Positions 25,791-34,654 of a stretch of DNA of 64,000 bases are shown in pieces. The translations under genes and the position numbers were made by a program. The notes under the pieces were generated by a model. The model was given only the letters and a program-made list of their open reading frames with translations. It ran no database searches and had not been told where the DNA came from. The stretch is taken from the NCBI GenBank assembly GCA_020634015.1, contig JACKCN010000004.1:186001-250000 (forward strand). Reading direction: 5' to 3'. This DNA comes from Candidatus Delongbacteria bacterium. Its GTDB lineage: Bacteria; CAIWAD01. Position 1 is the stretch's first letter. Each line of letters opens with the position of its first letter.

Positions 25791-26577
25791 AAGCTGGCTC
25801 AAGCTGGCCGCCGGGGCGATCTTCGCCTTCCTCTACCTGCCGCTGGCGGTGGTGGTGCTGTTTTCCTTCAACGACTCACGCCTGAACGCCGAATGGGTGG
25901 GCTTCACCCTCGACTGGTACCGCGTGCTCTTCGCCGACACGGAAATGCTCAACGCCGCGCTCAATTCGCTGCTGATCGCCGTGATCAGCTCGGCGGGTGC
26001 CACCACGCTGGGAACTCTGGCCGGACTGGCCCTGCATCGTTACCGGCTGCGGGTGCTGCCCGCCCTGGTGCTGGCCCCGATCGCGATTCCCGAAGTGCTG
26101 ATGGGAGTGAGCCTGCTGATCTTCTTCATCATGCTCAACATGACGCTGGGCACGCTCTCGATCATTCTGTCGCACATCACCTTCTGCATCGGCTTCGTGG
26201 CCATCGTGGTACAGTCGCGTCTGGCGGGCATGGACGAGAGTCTGGGCGAGGCCGCGCGCGATCTGGGCGCCACGCCCTTCCAGGCCTTCAGACTGATCAC
26301 CCTGCCGCTGATCCTGCCGGGCATCCTGGCGGGCGCGCTGCTGGCCTTCACCCTTTCGATCGACGATTTCGTGATCACCTTCTTCACTGCCGGGGTGGGC
26401 AGTTCCACCCTGCCTCTGCAGATCTATTCGATGATCAAGATCGCGGTCACCCCCGAGGTGAACGCCGTGTCCACCCTGCTGATGTGCCTGACCCTGGTGC
26501 TGATCCTGGGCGTGTCACGCCTCTCACCCGGGGCCCTGCGTGGCGCCGAGACCCTCAAAGGAGACGAAACCCCATGA
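25777..26577 (+). CDS. potC: Polyamine-type ABC transporter permease PotC
   Basis: Two in-frame GTG codons (25771 and 25777) follow the strong site GGGGAGGAG; the second has the better spacing and is used, giving 266 residues. Six TM segments are present ('LAAGAIFAFLYLPLAVVVLF' first), with an EAA-loop 'GEAARDLGATPFQAFRLITL'. The start lies inside potB and the end overlaps potD by 4 bases, a tight four-gene operon. Confidence 0.94.
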   Translation: MPRAESWLKLAAGAIFAFLYLPLAVVVLFSFNDSRLNAEWVGFTLDWYRVLFADTEMLNAALNSLLIAVISSAGATTLGTLAGLALHRYRLRVLPALVLAPIAIPEVLMGVSLLIFFIMLNMTLGTLSIILSHITFCIGFVAIVVQSRLAGMDESLGEAARDLGATPFQAFRLITLPLILPGILAGALLAFTLSIDDFVITFFTAGVGSSTLPLQIYSMIKIAVTPEVNAVSTLLMCLTLVLILGVSRLSPGALRGAETLKGDETP

Positions 26578-27659
26578 AGACCCTGCTGGCCTGCTCCGCC
26601 CTGGCCCTGCTGATCGGTTGTTCCTCCGACTCCGGCAAGCAGGCCGCCAAGGGCCCTGCCGAACTGCACCTGTACAACTGGAACGACTACATCGCCCCCG
26701 AAACCGTGCAGCGCTTCGAGCAGCGTGCCGGCTGCAAGGTGGTGCAGGACTACTATTCGGGCACCGAGGAGATGCTGGCCAAGCTGAGCGCGGGCGCCAG
26801 TGGCTACGATGTGATCATTCCCACCCAGAACGCGGTGGAAGCCCTGGTGCGCCAGGGCGCCCTGCGGCCACTGGACAAGGCCAAGCTGCCCCATCTGGCC
26901 AACACCAACCCGGCCTATCTGAACCGCGACTTCGACCCGGGCAATGTATACTCGCTGCCCTACGCCTTCACCACCACCCTGATCGGCTACAACGAGACCA
27001 AGCTGGCCGAACTGGACATCCAGGCCGACGACTGGGCCGTGATCTTCGACCCGGTGGTTCTCGAAACGCTCAAGGGCAAGGTCACGGTCATGGATGACCA
27101 GCTGGAACTGTTCGCCGCCGCCCTCAAGTACCTGGGTCATTCGATCAACGACCGCGATCCCGCCCACCTCGCCGAGGCCCAGGCCGTGATCCGCGCCGCC
27201 AAGCCTTTCTGGGCGGCCTTCAACTCCTCGAGCTACATCAAGGAGCTCACGGTGGGCAACATCTGGGTGGCACACGGCTATTCCAGTGACATGTTCCAGG
27301 CGCGCGCCGATGCCGCCGCCGCGGGGCGCGACTTCAGCGTGGCCTTCGCCCTGCCGCGCCAGGGGGCCGTGCAGGCGCTGGACAATATGGTCATCCCGGC
27401 CAGCTCGAAACAGCCGGAGCTGGCCCATGCCTTCATTGACTTCATGCTGGAAGGCGAGAATGCGGCCGAGCTGAGCAACCTGATCGGGACAGGCAATCCC
27501 AACCGGGCCGCGATGGCTTTCATCAAACCCGAGATCGCGGCGCTGACCTCGGTCTTTCCCGATTCGCTGACCCAGGCCAAGCTGGAACTGCTGGTGGATC
27601 TGAATCGGGAACAGCGCCAGTTGATCAATCGCCTCTGGACGGAAGTGAAGCTGGATTAG
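26574..27659 (+). CDS. potD: Polyamine-type ABC transporter substrate-binding lipoprotein PotD
   Basis: This 361-residue protein has a lipoprotein signal with lipobox 'LLIGC' (Cys16), so it is probably membrane-anchored. The mature protein begins with 'ELHLYNWNDYIAPETVQRFE', the classic PotD/PotF start. Further conserved parts are 'GYDVIIPTQNAVEALVRQGAL', 'NPGNVYSLPY'-like 'DPGNVYSLPYAFTTTLIGYN' and 'AHAFIDFMLEGENAAELSNL'. It captures spermidine, putrescine or a related compound; the exact ligand cannot be read from sequence. The ATG forms an ATGA overlap with potC. A strong terminator follows. Confidence 0.94.
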   Translation: MKTLLACSALALLIGCSSDSGKQAAKGPAELHLYNWNDYIAPETVQRFEQRAGCKVVQDYYSGTEEMLAKLSAGASGYDVIIPTQNAVEALVRQGALRPLDKAKLPHLANTNPAYLNRDFDPGNVYSLPYAFTTTLIGYNETKLAELDIQADDWAVIFDPVVLETLKGKVTVMDDQLELFAAALKYLGHSINDRDPAHLAEAQAVIRAAKPFWAAFNSSSYIKELTVGNIWVAHGYSSDMFQARADAAAAGRDFSVAFALPRQGAVQALDNMVIPASSKQPELAHAFIDFMLEGENAAELSNLIGTGNPNRAAMAFIKPEIAALTSVFPDSLTQAKLELLVDLNREQRQLINRLWTEVKLD

Positions 27660-27698
27660 GCCAGATAAAGCCAATTCCGGGAAGCATGGACGAAACAA

Positions 27699-27725
27699 GG
27701 GGCGCAGCGATTCTGCGCCCCATTT
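27699..27725 (+). terminator. Intrinsic terminator of potABCD
   Basis: A perfect 9-bp stem GGGGCGCAG/CTGCGCCCC (27699-27707 with 27713-27721), 5-base loop, followed by ATTTCATT, 40 bases after the potD stop. Confidence 0.85.
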
Positions 27726-27768
27726 CATTGCCCGCCGCAAACAGCATCAAATAAATTGCGGCGTATGG

Positions 27769-27796
27769 TTGACTTGACGAATTATAGTCCTATCAT
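27769..27796 (+). promoter_or_regulatory. Sigma-70-type promoter for the RRM gene
   Basis: TTGACT (27769-27774) and TATCAT (27791-27796) are 16 bases apart, in the only AT-rich stretch between the pot terminator and the RRM gene. Expected transcription start is near 27803. Confidence 0.65.
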
Positions 27797-27802
27797 CAAC
27801 GC

Positions 27803-28009
27803 CGACTGCCTGACACACCAGTAGACACGCACCCCGCCCATGGCCCGTTGCCCTGCTTGGAGCGCTTGTGAAGCGCCGCCCACCCGGGCCGCACACCACC
27901 AGGAAGTCTGACCTGCGCAACAATGCGCCACACCCAGCGTTACGCGGGTGTTTTTCGGAGTCCATGAGGGACCCCGAGGCACCCATCACTGTTCGGATTG
28001 GAGATCGAC
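27803..28009 (+). promoter_or_regulatory. Long structured 5' leader of the RRM gene with an attenuator-like hairpin
   Basis: About 205 bases lie between the predicted start of transcription and the ATG. A hairpin GCGCTT-GTG-AAGCGC (27862-27876) is enclosed by GGCCCG/CGGGCC (27842-27847 with 27885-27890). Near the gene, ACACCC-A-GCG-TTA-CGC-GGGTGT (27930-27951) runs directly into TTTT (27952-27955), an intrinsic-terminator shape placed 55 bases before the start codon. No coding potential is evident. Confidence 0.55.
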
Positions 28010-28276
28010 ATGAAATTGTATGTGGGCAACATGGCCTTTTCGGTGACGGACGCCCAGCTGCGTACCGCCTTTGAGGCTTTCGGCACGGTGGAAGAAGTCG
28101 CGGTGATCAATGACCGTGACACGGGCCGCCCCAAGGGCTTCGCCTTCGTTACCATGCCCAACGCCCAGGAGGCCAATGCGGCCATCAACGGGCTGAATGA
28201 GAAGGATCTCGGCGGCCGCAATCTGCGCGTCAACGAAGCCAAGCCCAAGACCGAAGGTGGCGGCAGCCGCTGGTAG
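28010..28276 (+). CDS. RRM-domain RNA-binding protein
   Basis: The ATG at 28010 follows GGAG at 7 bases; a TTG 12 bases upstream is rejected. The 88-residue protein is a single RNA recognition motif: RNP2 'LYVGNM' (3-8), RNP1 'KGFAFVTM' (42-49), and a short Gly-rich tail ending 'GGGSRW'. Such small RRM proteins in bacteria bind single-stranded RNA and are often cold-induced. It is monocistronic with its own promoter, a long leader and a terminator, which fits post-transcriptional control (inference). Confidence 0.95.
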   Translation: MKLYVGNMAFSVTDAQLRTAFEAFGTVEEVAVINDRDTGRPKGFAFVTMPNAQEANAAINGLNEKDLGGRNLRVNEAKPKTEGGGSRW

Positions 28277-28329
28277 TCCTCGAGCACTCACGGCGCGGCT
28301 GACCTGCTCGGTCGCGTTGTAATGGCATC

Positions 28330-28366
28330 AACGCCGCTGTGGGCCTGGCCCGCAGCGGCGTTTTCC
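28330..28366 (+). terminator. Intrinsic terminator of the RRM gene
   Basis: Stem AACGCCGCTG/CAGCGGCGTT (28330-28339 with 28353-28362), an internal GGGCC/GGCCC, then TTTTCCTT. Confidence 0.85.
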
Positions 28367-28409
28367 TTGTGTCCTGGTCCATCTTCCGCTGCGGCTTCGC
28401 ACCTGCGGC

Positions 28410-28979
28410 TCACGTCGATCCGGGCAATCCCGCCTTCACGGCCAGGGCCTGGTTAAGATGTCGGCGCTGGTGAGCCACCAGGATGCGCAGGGCGTCGGCC
28501 CAGGAGTAGCACATCCAGTGAGCGGCGGGCGAGGAAACGATGATCCGCTCCGCATCCAGCCGGCCAGCCGCGTGAATCATGTTGAGAACATGATGCTGCT
28601 GTTCCAGGAAACGGGGCACGATCTCCACCGGCAGCTCGTCCGCCGAAGGTTGCCAACTGGCCGGTGCCTTGTACTTCCGCGCGGGCGTGGGTGTCAATGA
28701 CGCGAGCAGCATGCCGCCGAAGAGCGCGGGCAGCAGGGGCAACCGTCCAATGAAGCCATGGACGGTCTCGCCCCGGGCAAGGCGATGTCCAAGCTCCAGG
28801 TAGCCTCGATCGGTCACCACCAGGTGATCGAGGCACTGGGCCACGCTCCAGCGCCCGGGTCCGGGCTGTGTGTTCAGAGCTCTCAGGCCCATGGTGGCAA
28901 AGGCCTGCTCCACTTCCTGACCGATCGCTTTGCACTGACTGGCCAGCCGATCCAGTCCGACCCGTTGAACGGATGCCAT
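28410..28979 (-). CDS. DinB-superfamily protein
   Basis: The ATG at 28977-28979 (MASVQRVGLDRL) is preceded by GGGAG; an upstream start in the same frame has none. The 189-residue protein has the four-helix DinB/YfiT metal-site pattern: 'RWSVAQCLDHLVVTDRGYL' with the first His, 'RFLEQQHHVLNMIHAAG', and the C-terminal 'ILVAHQRRHLNQ' pair. DinB-like proteins are metal-dependent thiol transferases or uncharacterised stress proteins; the substrate is unknown. It is monocistronic, leftward, and convergent with the RRM gene. Confidence 0.8.
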   Translation of the reverse strand: MASVQRVGLDRLASQCKAIGQEVEQAFATMGLRALNTQPGPGRWSVAQCLDHLVVTDRGYLELGHRLARGETVHGFIGRLPLLPALFGGMLLASLTPTPARKYKAPASWQPSADELPVEIVPRFLEQQHHVLNMIHAAGRLDAERIIVSSPAAHWMCYSWADALRILVAHQRRHLNQALAVKAGLPGST

Positions 28980-29068
28980 TCGATCGCTCCCTGTGTTGCA
29001 TGACCGGTCAAGCGCTGCCAGATGGGCTGTCGGCAACCTGTTCGTGAGAGCATGATCCCCCACCGTCT

Positions 29069-31375
29069 TCAGTTCAACCGTATCACCTTGCGGCTCATGG
29101 CATCACGCAGAGTGCCCCCTGCCGTCAACCGTTCCAGCCGGACGATGTACAGTCCGCTGGGAGCCGAAGGCGCCGACCAGCTCACCCGGTGTTCTCCCGG
29201 CGCGACCTGCCCGTCCAGGAGCACGGCCACCCGCCGACCACGCAAGTCGTAGACGCTCATGCGCAGGAACTCGCTCTGGCCCAGCCGAAGACTGAAGGAT
29301 GTGGAGGGGTTGAAAGGATTGGGTGCCGCATCGGAGAGCTCGAAGTCCCCGGGCAGCGCCCGGTCAATGCCCGTGCCGGTGTAGAAGAAGCTGACGCTGG
29401 CCTCGACGGCCGGATCCAGCGGATTGCCCTGGGCATCGCGCAGGGCCAGTTCCACGGTATTGCTGCCGGACAGAGCGACGTCCAGCAGCAGCGGATCCAG
29501 GCTGCTGTGATCCGCCAGCGGTTCGCCATTGAGATGCACGGCCAGATGGCCCAGCCCGTCGCCCAGCTCGAATCCGCTCAGCAGGAAGGATACGGCGATC
29601 GGCAGCTCGTCCAGTTCCTGGTCGGGCTGCGGATCCACGATGCTCAGTTGGGGCGGGAACCAGTGGAAGACCAGATCGGCGCTCACCATCGGATCGATGG
29701 GCTGGAGGGCGTGATCCACCAGCAGGAAGGTGATGCTGTAGTCTCCCGGTGTGTCCAGGTCCACGGCAAGGCTGGTTTCCGCCGTGCTGAAGGTGCTCAT
29801 CCCGTCCGGGCCGGTCACGAAACCACGCACCAGGCCATCGCCCTCGGTCTCGGAGAGCACGAAGTTCTCCACGGCCAGCTCGATCCGCGCGGGTTGCAGG
29901 CGCAGCGTATCACCGGACGCAGGTGACAGGACCTGGAGCGTGGGTTCTGGCAGCACACCGGTCGGTCCCAGACTGCCATCGGGATTCAGGTTCTGCAGGT
30001 AGACATCACTGGGGCCACTGCGCTGGTCGGCCCAGACCGCCAGCAGACTGCCGGCCGAAATCAGCGCCGTGCTCAGGTACCCTTTCTGCGAGACCGTGGT
30101 GGTCAGGTCCACCGGCCCGGCGAAGAGCGGCGTGCCTTCAGGACTGAGTCCCAGACCCTTGATGCTGGAATTGATCGCGCTGCCCGCGTCGTATTCCTGC
30201 CAGGCCAGCAGGCTGGAGCCGTCGGCCAGGGCATGCAGGCCCAGGCGGAACTGCTGGGGCCCGCCCAGGGGTGCCAGGCTGAGCCCGTTGGCGCCCCAGA
30301 GCGGAGTGGCCGTGGAATCCAGGCGCTGGGCCCCCATGCCCACCTGGGTCTGGCCGAGGTTGGCCGACTGCCAGGCCACGATCACGTCCTGGCTGGCCAT
30401 GTCCAGCGCCAGCACGGGGCTGGTCTGCAGCTCGGCGGGATTGCCCACCATGACACCGTTGGCCGCCCAGCGGATCTGGCCCGCCGCATCCACGCGCTGG
30501 ACCCAGGTGTGCAGTTGGTTGCTGAGGTGCGAATCGTACCACCAGCAGACCGCGCCATCGCTGCCATCATTCAACACATCGGGCCGCATCTGGAAGCCAA
30601 TGCCGCCCACCGTGTTCAGCGGAGTGCCGCCCGGTGTCCACAATTCGTTGCCCGCCGCATCGAAACGGCGCAGGTAGAGATGTCGTGGCGAACTGAAACT
30701 GCTGCCCTGCACGTCCACCACCGAAAGCAGGAAGCCGTCGTCGCTGGTGGCCGCCATGCGCGGAATCGAGAGGCCGAAGGTCGAGGTCAGTACCCGGGAC
30801 GCGGGCTCCCAGACATCCTCTCCGGCCGGGGAGAGGCGGTGCAGGACCACGGCGGAGCCATTGCTGGCCGTATCCTGCTGCCAGGCGATCACGATGTCGC
30901 CGCCCACGGTGGCCAGAATCCGCTGCCCCACGTCACTGCCGTCGTTGTCCGACAGCCGGATCCCGTTCGCCCCCCAGACGAAATCACCCGCGGGCGAGAT
31001 GCGGTAGGCGTAGATTTCCCAGTCTTCTCCATCGCGCACGTCGTTGGTGACCACGATCGCGTGATCCTCGCCATCCACGCCCAGATCCCACTCGGTGATG
31101 AAACTGGTCATGGCGTGATCGCTCACCAACAAACCGTTGGCGGCAAACTGGGGCAGGCCCTCGGCATCCAGCAACTGCAGGCGCACGTCGTAGTTGCCAC
31201 TGGCCGTGTCGTACCACAGAACCCAGGCTCCGCCCGCCTGGGTGGCGCGCACCAGGGGTGTGGTCTGTTCACCGGCGAGAGCGCCAAGTACCAGGTTCGT
31301 GGAAGGATCGGAGGGCCATTGGGCCCTGGCGCTGAGAGTCATCAGCAGGACGACCCACAGGGATAGAGTGTGCAT
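29069..31375 (-). CDS. Secreted protein with beta-propeller-like repeats and FlgD-type C-terminal domain
   Basis: The ATG at 31373-31375 follows AAGGAGA at 6 bases. The 768-residue protein has a signal peptide ('LSLWVVLLMTLSARAQ'). About 450 residues of repeated strands follow, recurring as 'ANGxxVSD/ANGIRLSD/ANGVMVGN' after 'G..W', which suggests a propeller. Two Ig-like segments come next (around 'SPASGDTLRLQPARIELAVE' and 'IVDPQPDQELDELPIAVSF'). The last ~75 residues form a T9SS type A/FlgD-like domain ('DAAPNPFNPSTSFSLRLGQ', 'YDLRGRRVAVLLDG', 'SGLYIVRLE'). It is a probable surface or secreted protein of unknown function. Confidence 0.85.
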   Translation of the reverse strand: MHTLSLWVVLLMTLSARAQWPSDPSTNLVLGALAGEQTTPLVRATQAGGAWVLWYDTASGNYDVRLQLLDAEGLPQFAANGLLVSDHAMTSFITEWDLGVDGEDHAIVVTNDVRDGEDWEIYAYRISPAGDFVWGANGIRLSDNDGSDVGQRILATVGGDIVIAWQQDTASNGSAVVLHRLSPAGEDVWEPASRVLTSTFGLSIPRMAATSDDGFLLSVVDVQGSSFSSPRHLYLRRFDAAGNELWTPGGTPLNTVGGIGFQMRPDVLNDGSDGAVCWWYDSHLSNQLHTWVQRVDAAGQIRWAANGVMVGNPAELQTSPVLALDMASQDVIVAWQSANLGQTQVGMGAQRLDSTATPLWGANGLSLAPLGGPQQFRLGLHALADGSSLLAWQEYDAGSAINSSIKGLGLSPEGTPLFAGPVDLTTTVSQKGYLSTALISAGSLLAVWADQRSGPSDVYLQNLNPDGSLGPTGVLPEPTLQVLSPASGDTLRLQPARIELAVENFVLSETEGDGLVRGFVTGPDGMSTFSTAETSLAVDLDTPGDYSITFLLVDHALQPIDPMVSADLVFHWFPPQLSIVDPQPDQELDELPIAVSFLLSGFELGDGLGHLAVHLNGEPLADHSSLDPLLLDVALSGSNTVELALRDAQGNPLDPAVEASVSFFYTGTGIDRALPGDFELSDAAPNPFNPSTSFSLRLGQSEFLRMSVYDLRGRRVAVLLDGQVAPGEHRVSWSAPSAPSGLYIVRLERLTAGGTLRDAMSRKVIRLN

Positions 31376-31508
31376 GGGGAATCTCCTTGCGGCGAGGGTG
31401 CCGAACCGTTCGAATCGGGCTGCAGAATACCAATTCGGAGCGGCAGACACAGCCGCTTTCTGGTGTGGTGTCAGTTCCTTCCCGGAGCGGGCTGCCGCGA
31501 GCAGACAG

Positions 31509-31534
31509 AACCGGCGGCCCTGAGGCCGCCGGTT
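31509..31534 (-). terminator. Terminator-like hairpin after the small secreted protein gene
   Basis: An 11-bp GC-rich stem (31509-31519 with 31524-31534) lies 60 bases after the stop at 31594. The T-run on the minus strand is poor (CTGTCT), so it may instead protect the 3' end. Confidence 0.5.
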
Positions 31535-31593
31535 GTGGAAAACCAGGGATGGTATCGAGGCGCGGAGGCCGGAACGGTCTCAGCGCAATCGGC

Positions 31594-32328
31594 TTACTTG
31601 AGCAGCACCAGCTTGCGGCTCTCGCGGAAGCCTTCGGCCTCGAGGGTGGCGAAGTAGACACCACTGGGCAGACCGGCCGCCTCGAACCGCGTGCTGTGCT
31701 CGCCGGCGTTCTGCAGTCCACTGACCAGCACGGCCACTTCCCGTCCGGCCAGATCATGCACGCTCAGCGTGACCGGAGCGGTGTGATCCAGACTCCAGTC
31801 GATGGTCGTGGACGGATTGAAGGGATTGGGATAGGGATTGCCCAGGCTGAAAGCGGCGGGCAGGTCTTCGGTGCCGGCGCTGCGGCTGCAGAAGTTGAAG
31901 CACACTTCGTAGGGAATCGGCCCCGAGAGCAGGGTGCAGGTGGACGCATCCCAGCCCAGATAGATCGCCAGCTGAAGGGTGTAGTTGCCCGCGGGCATGC
32001 ATTCGGGCGGATTGCCCGGGGTGATCCAGTTGTAGCCGTGGTCCTTGTCGACGAAGTCGGGTTCGGCCCAGCTGAGGCAGGGATTGGGGCAGACGCCCGG
32101 GTTGTCATCTCCCTCGAAGGACACACCGGGACCCTCCACGCTGCCGATGGCGGTGTTCACCGAACCGGAACCGCAGGTGGAGATGGACCAGTCGCAGCAA
32201 TCCTGCTCGACCACGAAGGGAATCTGCACGACCTGGTAGGGCCCGGGGACCGTACCCTGAATGCAGATTTCCGCGCGGGAGGCAAGCGGGACGAGACCCA
32301 GACAAACAGAGAGCAGCACGGCGCGCAT
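31594..32328 (-). CDS. Small secreted protein with FlgD-type C-terminal domain
   Basis: The ATG at 32326-32328 (MRAVLLSVCLGLVPLASRAE) is preceded by GGAGG. The 244-residue protein has a signal peptide, then a Cys-rich N-terminal domain with at least eight Cys ('CCDWSISTCGSGS', 'CPNPCLSW', 'CMPAGNY'), which suggests disulfides in an extracytoplasmic fold. Residues ~170-244 are a T9SS type A/FlgD-like sorting domain ('NPYPNPFNPSTTIDWSLD', 'SGVYFATLEAEG', end 'RKLVLLK'). The cargo domain is not recognised. Confidence 0.82.
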   Translation of the reverse strand: MRAVLLSVCLGLVPLASRAEICIQGTVPGPYQVVQIPFVVEQDCCDWSISTCGSGSVNTAIGSVEGPGVSFEGDDNPGVCPNPCLSWAEPDFVDKDHGYNWITPGNPPECMPAGNYTLQLAIYLGWDASTCTLLSGPIPYEVCFNFCSRSAGTEDLPAAFSLGNPYPNPFNPSTTIDWSLDHTAPVTLSVHDLAGREVAVLVSGLQNAGEHSTRFEAAGLPSGVYFATLEAEGFRESRKLVLLK

Positions 32329-32487
32329 GGAACCTCCGGGAGGGATTTGAACAGGGATGTGGATGACTTTGCTGGCGCTGACTTCAGCAAGCATCATGCC
32401 ATCCCCAACTGCCTGTTTTCAAGCTGGACTTGGCCGAATCGGGCATGCCGACTGTTCAGAAAGTCGGCAGCCTGCCGGATCCGGAAC

Positions 32488-32516
32488 AAAAAAGCCCTCC
32501 GGAATCCCGGAGGGCT
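32488..32516 (-). terminator. Intrinsic terminator of the RhlE helicase gene
   Basis: A perfect 10-bp stem AGCCCTCCGG/CCGGAGGGCT (32493-32502 with 32507-32516) is followed on the minus strand by TTTTT, 26 bases after the stop at 32542. Confidence 0.9.
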
Positions 32517-32541
32517 GTGTGCATGCACAACTGGCGCACCC

Positions 32542-34527
32542 TCAGTCGCGAGGACCGCGGCGCCCGCGCGGAGCCGAGCCGGGACTGGAGGGACGCGCGC
32601 CCCGGCCAGAACCGGAACCCGAGCGCGAACCACCTTCTCCTCCGCCCGAGCGGCCACGGGGTGGCTGGCTGCTGCCGGGGCGACGCTCGCTGGACCCGGG
32701 TCTGCCGGCATCATCACGGCGCGGAGGCGCGCCCGCACTGCCACCACCGGAGGGTTTGGTGCGGCGATTGGGGTTGTCCTTCCAGCTCAGGGAGCCGCCG
32801 CTGGGGCGGGATGTGCCTCCGCCACTGCGGCCCTCGGGACGGGCTCCCCCTGCCCCACGGCCATCAGGACGGCCACCGCCTGCCGGGCGGCCTTCGGGAC
32901 GGCCCGCGCCTGCGCCACGGCCCTCGGGGCGACCCCCGCTTGAGCCACGGAAGTCAGGACGGCCACCGGATCCTCCCCGACTGTCGGGACGCCCGGCGGA
33001 TCCTCCCCGGTTGTCAGGACGGCCACCGGTGGCACCGCGTCCATCGGGACGACCCTCGGGACGACTGCCGCGCCCTTCCTGGCGGGTGCTGCCGCTCTCG
33101 GGACGACCACTGGGACGGCCGCCGGAAGGACGGGAATCGTAACCCCCTCCAGAGCGGGCTCCTGGTCGGCCCTCGCCGGCGGGACGGCCAGCGGGTCGGC
33201 CTCCAGCAGGCCGGCCTCCAGCAGGTCGGCCTTCGGGCCTCGTGGAAGCGGCAGGACGGCTCTCGGGACGAGGTGCCCGGGTGGCGTCGCCATCGCGGCC
33301 ATGGTGCTCATCGGAACGTGTCGGACGGCTGGCGGGCGCGCTGCCAGCACGGCGTCCCTGGGGACGGGGCGGACGCTCCTCCTCGATCTCGGGCTGACCC
33401 GGGGCGAAGCCGTCGATGATCTCGGGCACCAGGCGCTGACCGATCAGGTGTTCGATGTCACGCAGGAACTTGAGTTCGTCGTTGCTCACCAGCGAGAGGG
33501 CCTGGCCGGTCATGCCCGCCCTGCCCGTGCGGCCGATGCGGTGCACGTAGTCTTCGGGCACGTTGGGCAGCTCGTAATTGATCACGCGGGGCAGCTGCTG
33601 GATGTCGAGACCGCGCGCGGCCAGATCCGTGGCCACCAGGGCCCGCAGCCCGCCCTCCTTGAAATGGGCCAGCGCCTTGGTGCGCGCCGCCTGGCTCTTG
33701 TTGCCGTGAATGGCCATGCTGTGGATCCCGTCGCGGTCCAGGCGCTTGGCCAGCCGGTTGGCGCCGTGTTTCGTGCGACAGAAGATCAGCACCTGCTGCC
33801 AGTCGCTCTCGCGAATCATGTAGCTCAGCAGCTGGGCCTTGTGATCCTTTTCGACGCGCACCATGAACTGCTGCACGGTTTCGGCGGCCGTGGCGGCCGG
33901 GCTGACGTCGATCTGCACCGGGTCGGTGAGGAAGTTGCCGGCCAGTCTGCGGATTTCCGGCGAGAAGGTCGCCGAGAAGAGCAGGTTCTGGCGACGGGGA
34001 GGCATGAGCGCCAGAATGCGTTTCAGGTCCACGATGAAGCCCATGTCCAGCATGCGGTCGGCCTCGTCCAGCACCAGAATCTGGATGTGTGACAGGTCCA
34101 CGGCGCCCTGGCTGTGCAGGTCCAGCAGACGGCCGGGGGTGGCCACCAGGATGTCGACGCCGTGACGCAACTGGGAAATCTGCGGCCGGATGTTGACCCC
34201 GCCGAAGACGACTGCGGCCCGCAGGGGCGTGTTGCGCCCGTAGATCTCGACGCTCTCGGCCACCTGGGCAGCCAGTTCGCGGGTGGGCACCAGCACCAGG
34301 CAACGGGGCTCGCGGCGCCGCTCGCCGGGCACGGCCGACAGCAGCTGCAGCAGGGGCAGGGTGAAGCCGGCGGTCTTGCCGGTGCCGGTCTGGGCGGCGG
34401 CCATCAGGTCGTCGCCGGCCAGCACGACCGGAATGGCCTGACGCTGGATGGGCGTGGGGGTTTCGTAACCGCGTGCACGTACGGCACGCAGCAAGGCCTC
34501 GTTGAGGCCCAGGGATTCAAACGACAT
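32542..34527 (-). CDS. rhlE: DEAD-box RNA helicase, RhlE type, with long Gly/Arg/Pro-rich tail
   Basis: The ATG at 34525-34527 (MSFESLGLNEALLRAV) matches the RhlE N-terminus; an upstream in-frame extension is not conserved. Helicase motifs are Q-motif 'TPIQRQAIP' (~25-33), 'AQTGTGKTAG', 'DEAD' 154-157, 'SAT' 185-187, 'ARGLDIQ' and 'HRIGRTGR' 329-336. The ~275 residues after ~385 are a disordered basic tail of imperfect GGRPDGRG/GRPEGRP units, much longer than in E. coli RhlE. Roles would be RNA remodelling in ribosome assembly or decay. A promoter lies ~130 bases upstream. Cold induction is plausible but not shown. Confidence 0.95.
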   Translation of the reverse strand: MSFESLGLNEALLRAVRARGYETPTPIQRQAIPVVLAGDDLMAAAQTGTGKTAGFTLPLLQLLSAVPGERRREPRCLVLVPTRELAAQVAESVEIYGRNTPLRAAVVFGGVNIRPQISQLRHGVDILVATPGRLLDLHSQGAVDLSHIQILVLDEADRMLDMGFIVDLKRILALMPPRRQNLLFSATFSPEIRRLAGNFLTDPVQIDVSPAATAAETVQQFMVRVEKDHKAQLLSYMIRESDWQQVLIFCRTKHGANRLAKRLDRDGIHSMAIHGNKSQAARTKALAHFKEGGLRALVATDLAARGLDIQQLPRVINYELPNVPEDYVHRIGRTGRAGMTGQALSLVSNDELKFLRDIEHLIGQRLVPEIIDGFAPGQPEIEEERPPRPQGRRAGSAPASRPTRSDEHHGRDGDATRAPRPESRPAASTRPEGRPAGGRPAGGRPAGRPAGEGRPGARSGGGYDSRPSGGRPSGRPESGSTRQEGRGSRPEGRPDGRGATGGRPDNRGGSAGRPDSRGGSGGRPDFRGSSGGRPEGRGAGAGRPEGRPAGGGRPDGRGAGGARPEGRSGGGTSRPSGGSLSWKDNPNRRTKPSGGGSAGAPPRRDDAGRPGSSERRPGSSQPPRGRSGGGEGGSRSGSGSGRGARPSSPGSAPRGRRGPRD

Positions 34528-34654
34528 GTGTTTTCTCGATGCTGTGCCAGCCATGCAGGGAAATTGCCAGAAGGGTCGCGACGGCTGGTGGCGCGGGGTT
34601 CCGGAGGGGCGCTCAAGGCGCGGGGCCCGGCCGACGTAAAGGGCGGGACGGGGC

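Noticed and set aside
31509..31534. Strong intrinsic terminator
   Set aside because: The stem is strong but the following tract is not T-rich, so only a low-confidence terminator-like hairpin is listed.
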